Numbered from the stretch's first letter, positions 1-6,433 are shown. The stretch: 8,595 nt of DNA from JAFGHJ01 sp964631335 (GCA_964631335.1 CAZVXD010000078.1:1-8595); one strand, 5' to 3'. The notes: a model not told the origin generated them from the letters alone. Made by a program: numbers and translations.

Positions 1-722
1 TCCGGATCTATTAAAGGCGCGAAAGTCAGGGGGTCAAAATAAAGGCATATTATATTGCTTTTTACATTAAATGGATTTTCGCATTTTTTTACGGATTCAA
101 GAAAAGGGTTAATAAGTGTTCTGGCTTTCAGACAACTTTGACGGGTTATATTTTCCCTTTTATAAGCTTCTCTGACTTTATACATAACCGGACTTTTCCA
201 GGTAATTATACTGTAATCCCCTCCGGACAAGATAAAAACTCCTTTCTCGATTCGCTTATCTAGAGCCATCGACATAATGGAAAACATGCTCCCGAGACTA
301 ATTCCTATTATTGATATTTCTTTATAACCAAGATTTTTTAATATACTTACTGTTTTTATTATATCCAGAGTTCCCTGTCTAAAAAAATTAAAAGTAAAAA
401 GCCCATCACTGAACGAACTTAACAGATTTTTTTCGGTTTTTCTGCGCCGCTGATAGGGGAGATCTATATAACAAGCTCCTATCGTTTCCGGGACAACTCT
501 CAAATAAGTGTCCCATTTTGAACCAATTTCCATGCCCATGCCGTGGACCAATATACAGGCTTTTGATCTTTTTTTCGTATCTTTAAGTAAAAAATAAACA
601 TTATCGTTATTTTTATCAAAGGTGTTAACTTCAGATTTGAATCTGATTTGAAAAAGATTATCTTTTAATCTGGTTTTATTAAATAAAGGTTTTTCTTCGA
701 AAAGACTTTTGGGTATTATCAT
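1..722 (-). CDS. Alpha/beta hydrolase, 3' end beyond the window
   Basis: I read this frame directly from the complement: 240 uninterrupted codons from an ATG at 720-722 to the left edge, with no stop, so the C-terminus is missing. The product has the layout of an alpha/beta-hydrolase: a strand ending in the oxyanion-type His-Gly (ILVHGMG, residues 57-63), a nucleophile elbow G-I-S-L-G (residues 140-144, Ser142) and a plausible acid Asp230 in YFDPLTFAP. The catalytic His would lie beyond the edge. No signal peptide is evident, so it is probably cytoplasmic. The start is set by an in-frame TGA at 732-734; ATG 720-722 is the only good initiator after it. No Shine-Dalgarno site precedes it, and a small hairpin abuts the ATG. 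It lies 26 nt after the zinc-ribbon gene and is probably co-transcribed. The family is well supported by the motifs; the substrate (ester, lactone, peptide or other) cannot be told. Confidence 0.85.
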   Translation of the reverse strand, partial: MIIPKSLFEEKPLFNKTRLKDNLFQIRFKSEVNTFDKNNDNVYFLLKDTKKRSKACILVHGMGMEIGSKWDTYLRVVPETIGACYIDLPYQRRRKTEKNLLSSFSDGLFTFNFFRQGTLDIIKTVSILKNLGYKEISIIGISLGSMFSIMSMALDKRIEKGVFILSGGDYSIITWKSPVMYKVREAYKRENITRQSCLKARTLINPFLESVKKCENPFNVKSNIICLYFDPLTFAPLIDP

Positions 723-738
723 TAACTGAAATCAGTTA
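723..738 (-). repeat. Hairpin abutting the hydrolase start codon
   Basis: TAACTG, a 4-nt centre and CAGTTA form a 6-bp inverted repeat ending on the base before the hydrolase ATG. It fills most of the 26-nt gap after the zinc-ribbon gene, where no Shine-Dalgarno site is seen. It has no following T-run, so it is not a standard terminator. It could be a protein-binding palindrome or a weak hairpin that makes hydrolase translation depend on the upstream ribosome; both are inference. Confidence 0.45.
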
Positions 739-748
739 ACAAACGAAG

Positions 749-1081
749 TCAATCAACCCAATACAATATTCTACCGCAGTTAGGACAGGTAATTACTGAT
801 TTGTTTTCCTGATCGGGAGATATCATCTGTGTGGGTAAGAGTAAATAACAACCCTGACATATGTTGTTCACAACAGGGACTACTGCACTTCCATATCTTT
901 TGGTCAGTCTCGTGTATTTTCGGTAAATATGATCTTTCAGCTGAGATACTATACTGGATCTTGCTTCTTCCATTTTTTTTATGTTGTCGATTTCAAAACC
1001 GACTTCTTCTTCCTTTATTCTATCTTTTCGTAAAATATCCAGTTCCTGCAGTGAAATTAAAAGTAACAGTTGTTTATCCAT
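749..1081 (-). CDS. Short C4-type zinc-ribbon protein (DUF164/CT398-like)
   Basis: A 110-residue protein. The C-terminal third is a zinc ribbon with ligands Cys75, Cys78, Cys99 and Cys102 (CQGC and CPNCGRILY), preceded by the YTRLTKRYGSAVVPVVNN stretch usual for the C4 zinc-ribbon family known as DUF164 or CT398-like. The N-terminal part (about residues 1-62) is helical and charged and begins with the family's usual LQELD-type opening. Family members are normally about 230-250 residues with a long coiled-coil hairpin; here most of that hairpin is absent, although both ends of the family are present. The family is suspected of binding nucleic acids or acting as a scaffold, with no settled function. 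Its ATG is directly next to the EIIA stop codon, with a GGAG site inside the end of the EIIA gene, so the two are surely co-translated. There is no signal peptide; probably cytoplasmic. Confidence 0.88.
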   Translation of the reverse strand: MDKQLLLLISLQELDILRKDRIKEEEVGFEIDNIKKMEEARSSIVSQLKDHIYRKYTRLTKRYGSAVVPVVNNICQGCYLLLPTQMISPDQENKSVITCPNCGRILYWVD

Positions 1082-1546
1082 TTACACTCCAAAAAGTTTA
1101 CTGAGCTCATCTTTAAAATCTTTTTCATTGTCTATTGAAAACAATTTCTCATCGGTAGAAATTTCATTGAAGGTTTCCGCTATTTTACCCAGAAGTATTA
1201 AGTATTCCCTTTTATATGCGTAAGGCGGAGCCACTAACAAAAAAACAAGACGTACAGGTTTTTTATCCTGTGTGTCGAAATCTATTGGTTTAAGAGGACG
1301 ACCGATTGAGACCATTAATTCCTTTATTACCAGACTTCTTGTGTGCGGTATTGCTATACCGTTGCCAATCCCTGTAGAGCCGATTTTTTCCCGCTGGATA
1401 ACAGCATTGACAAGCATTTCTTCGTTATCCTTGCTTAATTTTAGTGATCTTACTAGATCGTTGATTATTTGGAATTTTTCTTTAGCTTCTATATTTAATA
1501 TGATTTTCGCGTTTTCGAGAACTTTTTTTAATAGAGTTTTTTCCAT
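1082..1546 (-). CDS. PTS EIIA protein, fructose/PtsN type
   Basis: A 154-residue single-domain EIIA of the fructose/mannitol/nitrogen (PtsN-like) class. The active-site motif GNGIAIPHTR holds the phospho-accepting His68. Preceding residues ILNIEAKEKFQIINDL and the later VRLVFLLVAP...YLILLGKIA match the family fold over its full usual length of about 150 residues. Such proteins accept phosphate from HPr/NPr; stand-alone copies often regulate other proteins by binding instead of moving sugar. No EIIB, EIIC, HPr or EI gene is in the window, so a regulatory role is plausible but unproven. It is a cytoplasmic protein and heads the leftward run EIIA, zinc ribbon, hydrolase. The start is the first ATG after the promoter; there is no proper Shine-Dalgarno site, and the -10 box lies only 10 nt upstream, suggesting a nearly leaderless message. 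An exact gene name (ptsN or otherwise) cannot be fixed from sequence alone. Confidence 0.93.
   Translation of the reverse strand: MEKTLLKKVLENAKIILNIEAKEKFQIINDLVRSLKLSKDNEEMLVNAVIQREKIGSTGIGNGIAIPHTRSLVIKELMVSIGRPLKPIDFDTQDKKPVRLVFLLVAPPYAYKREYLILLGKIAETFNEISTDEKLFSIDNEKDFKDELSKLFGV
1087..1090 (-). promoter_or_regulatory. Shine-Dalgarno site of the zinc-ribbon gene
   Basis: GGAG lies 5 nt before the zinc-ribbon ATG and inside the last codons of the EIIA gene. With the adjacent TAA-ATG junction it supports both the chosen start and translational coupling of the two genes. Confidence 0.75.
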
Positions 1547-1556
1547 AATCCATTCA

Positions 1557-1584
1557 ATTATAATATTGTTTGACCAGTTGTCAA
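1557..1584 (-). promoter_or_regulatory. Consensus sigma-70 promoter of the EIIA gene
   Basis: On the minus strand TTGACA (1579-1584) and TATAAT (1557-1562) match both consensus hexamers exactly, with a 16-nt spacer. Transcription would start about 6-7 nt downstream of the -10 box, near 1549-1551, only a few bases from the EIIA ATG at 1544-1546. Confidence 0.8.
1570..1584. promoter_or_regulatory. Possible operator over the EIIA -35 box
   Basis: TTGAC and GTCAA arms of 5 bp flank a 5-nt centre. The right arm coincides with the EIIA -35 box, where a bound dimeric regulator would block RNA polymerase. Read on the plus strand, TTGACC (1570-1575) followed after 17 nt by TTTAAT (1593-1598) could also be a weak rightward promoter. 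Short arms make chance occurrence quite possible. Confidence 0.3.
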
Positions 1585-1708
1585 TACCTGTTTTTAATCA
1601 CCTGGGTCATTTTTTAAGCACAAAGGGCCGGAGCAGATACTCTTTTTAAGTTTATAAGATACATAATGCCTTTTGAAAGAACTTTGGCGTACGGATTTCT
1701 ATTGACGC

Positions 1709-1737
1709 TTGACGTAATTATAAATTTAAGTTATATT
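1709..1737 (+). promoter_or_regulatory. Probable promoter of the GH31-GH13 operon
   Basis: TTGACG (1709-1714) and TATATT (1732-1737) are separated by 17 nt, each one mismatch from consensus. The predicted transcription start is near 1744, giving a leader of about 45 nt before the GH31 ATG. A second TTGACG stands just upstream at 1702-1707, making a 7-nt tandem repeat. No other rightward promoter in the 242-nt intergenic region is as good. Confidence 0.6.
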
Positions 1738-1744
1738 CATTTTG

Positions 1745-1755
1745 CTTAGGCTAAG
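1745..1755. promoter_or_regulatory. Small palindrome at the GH31 transcription start
   Basis: CTTAG-G-CTAAG is a perfect 5-bp inverted repeat around one central base, placed at the predicted start of the GH31 transcript. The position suits an operator for a repressor. The arms are short and no regulator gene is in the window, so this is tentative. Confidence 0.3.
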
Positions 1756-1776
1756 ATAAAAAATTAGTTTAACCAG

Positions 1777-1784
1777 AAAGGGGG
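1777..1784 (+). promoter_or_regulatory. Strong Shine-Dalgarno site of the GH31 gene
   Basis: AAAGGGGG ends 4 nt before the ATG at 1789, with its AGG core about 7 nt away. It confirms this start and suggests efficient translation. Confidence 0.7.
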
Positions 1785-1788
1785 AACA

Positions 1789-4617
1789 ATGAAAATCGGG
1801 AAAATCTTTCTTTTTGTCTTAATGTTTATTTTAGTTATCCTTAGTTGTTCAATATATAATAAAACAGTATATACAATGGTCAAACGTGTTAAAAACGGAG
1901 TTCAGATAGAGACCGAGAAAATGAATCTGAAAGCTCAATTTTATGCAGACAATATAGTCCGTGTTGTTAGATGGCTGCCGGGTGAATCTGCAGAAAAATC
2001 TAGTTTAGTAGTTGTTAAGGATAATTTTCGGTCTGTCAAGATAAAATTCAGTGAAAATAGTAAAGAAGTTATTCTAATTTCCGAAAAAATTAGGCTAAAT
2101 ATATCCAAGAAAAGCGGTAAAATCGAATATTTAACAATCAATGGCGAAAATATTTTAAAAGAAGAAGGAAACATAAATATTACACCAGTCGAATATAAAC
2201 ACGAAAGAGCGTTCAGTCTAAAGCAGAAGTTTATTCTTTCTCCTGGGGAAGGCATTTATGGTTTGGGTCAGCACCAGTATGGATACATGAACTATAGGGG
2301 AAGAAAAGTTGTGCTTGTTCAGACAAATACTGATGCTGTGGTGCCATTTCTTATTTCTACCCGTGGCTATGGATTACTCTGGGATAATTATTCTAAAACC
2401 ATTTTTGAAGATAATAATAAGGAATCGTATCTCTTTTCCGATGTGGGCGATAATATCGATTATTACTTTATATATGCCGACAGTATGGATGGAGTGATTG
2501 CTTCTTACAGAAACCTAACCGGACAGGCTCCCATGTATGGTAAATGGGCTTATGGATACTGGCAGAGCAGAGAACATTACGTTAGCCAAAAGCAATTATT
2601 GAGTGTGGCGCAAGAATACCGGAAGCGCAGGATTCCCATAGATAATATCATTCAGGATTGGCAGTATTGGGGAGATAACGATGAATGGAGTGGCATGGTA
2701 TTCGATGAAGAAAGATATCCGGAACCGGAGGAGATGATAGACTCCGTTCATAATATGAATTATCATATTATGTTTTCTATCTGGCCGGGGCTCGGACCTG
2801 CTACTGAAATTTATAAAGAAATGCAGAAAAAGGGCTTTCTCTTTGATATAGTTGGATGGGCGAGTTTTAAGTATTATGATGCTTTTAACCCCGAAGCCAA
2901 TGATGTGTACTGGAAGTATTTGAGAAAGGGATTGTTTTCTAAGGGTGCCGATGCCTGGTGGGTCGATTCACCCGAACCGGATATTATAAACGCGACAATG
3001 AAGGAGTCTCAAGAATATGAAATGAAAAAAGTAGGCACGAATCATCTCGGAAGTTGGGCACGGTATCTAAATGCATATTCTCTGGTTATGATGGACAAAT
3101 TGTACGAAAATCAGAGAAAAGAGACCGATGAAAAGAGAGTCTATATACTTACCCGCTCAGCATTTGCGGGACAGCAGCGAGACGCGGCGACTACCTGGTC
3201 TGGAGATATCGGAGCCAGCTGGGAAATTTATAAAAAGCAGATTGCTGCCGGGGTTAATTTTTGTATGTCGGGTATCCCATACTGGACTTTTGATATTGGT
3301 GCTTTTGTTATTGGCGCATATGGAGGCGTTTTTTCGGGCGGAGGTAAGGATCCGTCTTATCAGGAGCTTTATGCCCGTATGTTTCAATTCGGGGCTTTCT
3401 GTCCCATTTTTCGTTCACATGGGTCGGAAACTCCTCGGGAAATCTGGGAATTTGGTGAATTTACAGAATCAATGATAAAAATCGATAATTTACGTTATAG
3501 ATTACTTCCCTATATTTATTCTCTAGCCTGGAAAGTTACCAGCGAAGGCTATACGATTATGCGCGGTTTGCCCATGGACTTTACAAATGATATGAAAACC
3601 TATTCGATAGACGACCAGTTTATGTTTGGGCCCACCTTAATGGTCTGTCCTGTAACAGAATATATGATTCATCGGCCCCCGGAGCAGAGCGTACTTATAA
3701 GCCCTGAACATTTCCGTACAAACAACGGAAAGCCGGGGATAAATGTTAAATATTACAGAGATTCAGAATTTAAAAACCTTTCTTATGAGCAGATCGGACC
3801 TAACATTAATCATCTCTGGTACACTGGTAGACCAGATTATATGACCGATTCTGCTTTTTCCGTAAGGTGGGAAGGCAAACTTGTACCAACACAAACAGGT
3901 AAATATCAATTTCATTTAAAAAGTTATGATGTCAAGCGAATTATCTTAGATGGAAAAGAACTCCCTTATATTTATACAAGTGTTGAACAGTATACGGATT
4001 TTGTCAATTTAAAAGCGGGTAGAGAATACAATTTTGTTTTGGAAATGCAGAACCGTTCTACTGGCGCTGCGAAGATGAAACTTTTCTGGAAGACGCCGGA
4101 AATATTTAAAAAAGAAGAGACCATCGAGGAAAGGGATAAAACAAGAAATGTTTATTTGCCTGCAGGAAGTAGTTGGTTAGATTTTTGGACTGGGAAAAGG
4201 CATTTAGGCGGACAGACGATTGTTGCAGATGCTCCTTCGGATAAAATTCCGTTATTTGTTAAAGAAGGTTCTATCATTCCTATGGGTCCTTTTATTCAAT
4301 ACGCAACGGAAAAGAAAGCCGACCCAATAGAACTTCGTATATACCCGGGTACCGATGCCAAATTTACATTATATGAAGATGAAAACGACAATTATAATTA
4401 CGAGCAAGGTTTATATGCCACTATTCCTTTCTACTGGAATAATACGGCACAGGAGCTTACTATCGGTAATAGACAAGGGTCTTTTACGAGAATGCTTGAG
4501 AGAAGGAGTTTTCAAATCATCCTTGTAAAAGAAAGGCATGGAACAGGAGTGGAAATAACGAAGAATCCTGATAAAGTCATTCAATATGAAGGTAAAAAAC
4601 TTACTGTTAAATTTTGA
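1789..4617 (+). CDS. GH31 lipoprotein, probable alpha-xylosidase, with PA14 insert
   Basis: A 942-residue exported glycosidase. Residues 1-20 form a lipoprotein signal: Lys2 and Lys5, a hydrophobic run, then a lipobox ending ILSC with Cys20. Next come an N-terminal beta-sandwich (about 35-245), a GH31 barrel (about 250-600), a PA14 domain (about 648-770: YYRD, then FSVRWEGKLVPTQTGKYQF and ILDGKELP) and a C-terminal region resembling DUF5110 (about 785-915). GH31 enzymes are retaining: the nucleophile should be Asp393 in WWVDSPEPD and the acid/base Asp473 in TTWSGDIG; Asp290, Arg456, Asp502 and His544 also sit in conserved motifs (IIQDWQYW, TRSAF, FDIGAF, RSHG). The motifs YDAFNPEA and AWWVDSPEPD are most like Bacteroides/Cellvibrio-type alpha-xylosidases, which remove alpha-linked xylose from xyloglucan fragments; an alpha-glucosidase is the alternative. 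PA14 splits the region between GPTLMVCPVTE and VYLPAGSSWLDFWTG. It is the first gene of a probable operon with the GH13 gene. The family is nearly certain; specificity is inferred. Confidence 0.95.
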   Translation: MKIGKIFLFVLMFILVILSCSIYNKTVYTMVKRVKNGVQIETEKMNLKAQFYADNIVRVVRWLPGESAEKSSLVVVKDNFRSVKIKFSENSKEVILISEKIRLNISKKSGKIEYLTINGENILKEEGNINITPVEYKHERAFSLKQKFILSPGEGIYGLGQHQYGYMNYRGRKVVLVQTNTDAVVPFLISTRGYGLLWDNYSKTIFEDNNKESYLFSDVGDNIDYYFIYADSMDGVIASYRNLTGQAPMYGKWAYGYWQSREHYVSQKQLLSVAQEYRKRRIPIDNIIQDWQYWGDNDEWSGMVFDEERYPEPEEMIDSVHNMNYHIMFSIWPGLGPATEIYKEMQKKGFLFDIVGWASFKYYDAFNPEANDVYWKYLRKGLFSKGADAWWVDSPEPDIINATMKESQEYEMKKVGTNHLGSWARYLNAYSLVMMDKLYENQRKETDEKRVYILTRSAFAGQQRDAATTWSGDIGASWEIYKKQIAAGVNFCMSGIPYWTFDIGAFVIGAYGGVFSGGGKDPSYQELYARMFQFGAFCPIFRSHGSETPREIWEFGEFTESMIKIDNLRYRLLPYIYSLAWKVTSEGYTIMRGLPMDFTNDMKTYSIDDQFMFGPTLMVCPVTEYMIHRPPEQSVLISPEHFRTNNGKPGINVKYYRDSEFKNLSYEQIGPNINHLWYTGRPDYMTDSAFSVRWEGKLVPTQTGKYQFHLKSYDVKRIILDGKELPYIYTSVEQYTDFVNLKAGREYNFVLEMQNRSTGAAKMKLFWKTPEIFKKEETIEERDKTRNVYLPAGSSWLDFWTGKRHLGGQTIVADAPSDKIPLFVKEGSIIPMGPFIQYATEKKADPIELRIYPGTDAKFTLYEDENDNYNYEQGLYATIPFYWNNTAQELTIGNRQGSFTRMLERRSFQIILVKERHGTGVEITKNPDKVIQYEGKKLTVKF

Positions 4618-4646
4618 CCATGTGACAAAATATTTTTAAAACATGG
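4618..4646 (+). promoter_or_regulatory. Intergenic hairpin touching the GH13 ribosome site
   Basis: CCATGT (4618-4623), starting one base after the GH31 stop codon, can pair with ACATGG (4641-4646) across a 17-nt A/T-rich loop. The right arm covers the first two bases of the GH13 Shine-Dalgarno site. A ribosome finishing GH31 would disrupt the left arm, so coupling of the two genes is possible. The stem is only 6 bp and may be chance. Confidence 0.3.
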
Positions 4647-4650
4647 AGGT
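4645..4650 (+). promoter_or_regulatory. Shine-Dalgarno site of the GH13 gene
   Basis: GGAGGT lies 4 nt before the ATG at 4655, a strong site that fixes the GH13 start. No promoter is apparent in the 37-nt gap, which supports one transcript with GH31. Confidence 0.75.
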
Positions 4651-4654
4651 ATAA

Positions 4655-6415
4655 ATGCCGCGTAACATAATAAATCTTTTTATTGTTTTTGCTATTATAT
4701 TAATCAGATGTGAGAGTGCTGAAGAAAAAACTCTGTCCATTGACTCGGCTATTGTTACGGGGGAGTATAAAATTCCACCCTGTCCGGATTGGCTTCACAC
4801 AGCAGTGTTTTATCAAATTTATCCGCAGACTTTCTATGATTCGAATGGAGATGGAATTGGTGATTTAGAAGGGATTATTCAAAAGTTAGATTATGTAAAA
4901 AATCTCGGGGTAGACGGGTTCTGGATAAATCCGTTTTTCGAATCTCCTTTCCACGATGCGGGCTATGATGTTTCAGACTGTTATAAAGTGGCTCCCCGCT
5001 ACGGCACGAATGTAGATGCAAAATTTATGTTTGAGGAAGCAGAGAAACGTGGATTAAAAGTATTGTTCGATTACGTTATAAGTTACACGAGCATCGAGCA
5101 TCCGTGGTTCAAGGAGTCCGCCAAACAAGAGAAAAATAAATATTCAAACTGGTATATCTGGACTGATAACACCTGGTTAAATCCACCCGAGGAGTATAGA
5201 GACGCTTTTATAAAAGGTTACAGCAGACGTAACGGTCAATTCATGCGAAATTTTTACTGGAGCCAGCCTGCCTTAAATTTTGGATTTGCCGCACCCGAAG
5301 AGGATTGGATGCTGCCGATAGATCACCCCGATCTTCTCGCGATGCAGGAGGAATTAAAAAAAGTTTTACGGTTCTGGATGGACATGGGCGCGGATGGTTT
5401 CAGAGCGGATATGGCTGGTGCCCTGGTTAAAAATGCCCATGTAAAAGAAGGCGATAAATTTTTTAGCAAGAGGGATAAGGGAACCAAAATATTCTGGAAT
5501 AAAATACGCAGTATTATCGATAAAGAATATCCCGGGTCTTTCATGGTGGCGGAATGGTCCTACCCTGAAGCAGCTCTCGATGGGGGAGGGTTTCACGCCG
5601 ATTTTTATCACTGGTTTCAGGGATATAATGACCTTTTGCAGAAAGAAAGCTGGAGAATACTGAACGGATACTCAGAAGGGCATAGTTTCTTCGATAAAGA
5701 AGGCAAAGGAAACATTACCAATTTCCTTAAAAGCTATTTAGAACAATATGAAAAAACCAAAGGCAAGGGATATATTAATCTTCCTCTTGGCAATCATGAC
5801 CTTTCACGGCTCAATATCGAGCGTTCGACCGACGACCTCGAGATTATTTTCGCTTTTTCTCTTACAATGCCGGGTGTTCCCTTTATCTTTTACGGTAACG
5901 AAATCGGTATGCGGCAGCTCTACGGATTGCCTTATGTAGAAGGTGCTTATAAACCCAGAGCGGGCGGTAGAACACCCATGCAGTGGACAGCAGGGAAAAA
6001 CAGAGGATTTTCTACCGCTTCCCCTGAAAAATTGTATTTGCCGGTTGATACTGCAAAAGATGCGCCAAATGTTGCAGACCAGGAAAAAGACCCCAATTCA
6101 TTGTTAAACAGAGTAAAAAGGTTAATTCAACTCCGAAAAAAAGAAAAAGCCTTGACCGCGTATGCGGAATTCGTGCCTGTTTATGCTAAAGAAAATATGT
6201 ATCCTTTTATATATGCTCGTGCCTGTGGGGATGAAATGATACTGGTTATTCTGAACCCGGCGGGTAGAGAAGCAGAGGCTAATTTTAGCCTTAAGCCTAT
6301 CATTGATCAGTACCAGCTATTAGCTGGCAAAGAAATGGATTTCGAGATTAAGGGAGACAAATATCGGGTTACCACTCCGAGGCAGAGTTACGCGATCTAT
6401 AAACTTCTGAAATAG
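4655..6415 (+). CDS. GH13 alpha-glucosidase/alpha-amylase-family enzyme, exported
   Basis: A 586-residue protein with an N-terminal hydrophobic export segment (about residues 5-17) then Cys19; the preceding LIR is a poor lipobox because Arg stands at -1, so lipidation is uncertain. The GH13 barrel runs from about 50 to 490, followed by a C-terminal beta-domain (about 500-586). Visible motifs: VFYQIYPQTF, a calcium-type loop DSNGDGIGD (62-70), GYDVSDCY, region V QPALN (204-208), region II GFRADMA (nucleophile Asp252, Arg250), region III MVAEWS (acid/base Glu300) and region IV GNHDLSRL (Asp382). Region V QPxLN and the calcium loop point to the oligo-1,6-glucosidase/alpha-glucosidase side of GH13, although Met253 follows the nucleophile where oligo-1,6-glucosidases usually have Val. 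Region I is odd: DYVISYTS (139-146) has Ser143 and Tyr144 where Asn-His is usual. The catalytic triad is complete, so activity on alpha-glucosides is likely; exact substrate unknown. It probably shares a transcript with GH31. Confidence 0.94.
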   Translation: MPRNIINLFIVFAIILIRCESAEEKTLSIDSAIVTGEYKIPPCPDWLHTAVFYQIYPQTFYDSNGDGIGDLEGIIQKLDYVKNLGVDGFWINPFFESPFHDAGYDVSDCYKVAPRYGTNVDAKFMFEEAEKRGLKVLFDYVISYTSIEHPWFKESAKQEKNKYSNWYIWTDNTWLNPPEEYRDAFIKGYSRRNGQFMRNFYWSQPALNFGFAAPEEDWMLPIDHPDLLAMQEELKKVLRFWMDMGADGFRADMAGALVKNAHVKEGDKFFSKRDKGTKIFWNKIRSIIDKEYPGSFMVAEWSYPEAALDGGGFHADFYHWFQGYNDLLQKESWRILNGYSEGHSFFDKEGKGNITNFLKSYLEQYEKTKGKGYINLPLGNHDLSRLNIERSTDDLEIIFAFSLTMPGVPFIFYGNEIGMRQLYGLPYVEGAYKPRAGGRTPMQWTAGKNRGFSTASPEKLYLPVDTAKDAPNVADQEKDPNSLLNRVKRLIQLRKKEKALTAYAEFVPVYAKENMYPFIYARACGDEMILVILNPAGREAEANFSLKPIIDQYQLLAGKEMDFEIKGDKYRVTTPRQSYAIYKLLK

Positions 6416-6433
6416 ATGGGAAATACTTATTTC
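6409..6433. repeat. A/T-rich inverted repeats between the convergent genes
   Basis: GAAATA occurs at 6409-6414 and 6420-6425, and TATTTC at 6428-6433 can pair with either copy. The repeats span the GH13 and GH2 stop codons and their 11-nt gap. They are weak, lack a GC-rich stem and lack a T-run on either strand, so I do not call them a terminator. Confidence 0.35.

Noticed and set aside
723..738. Terminator after the zinc-ribbon gene
   Set aside because: The stem is short and not followed by a T-run on the minus strand; it runs straight into a start codon.
829..1649. Several plus-strand open frames opposite the EIIA and zinc-ribbon genes
   Set aside because: They overlap well-supported minus-strand genes, have no recognisable domain, and their composition is what the complement of those genes gives.
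1547..1788. Riboswitch or small RNA in the divergent intergenic region
   Set aside because: After the promoters are placed, the GH31 leader is only about 45 nt and holds no extended pairing beyond an 11-nt palindrome.
3157..3387. Minus-strand open frame inside the GH31 gene
   Set aside because: It is antisense to the conserved acid/base region of GH31 and shows no protein motif of its own.
6409..6433. Bidirectional intrinsic terminator between GH13 and GH2
   Set aside because: The stems are 6-7 A/T-rich pairs with no GC-rich core and no T-run on either strand.
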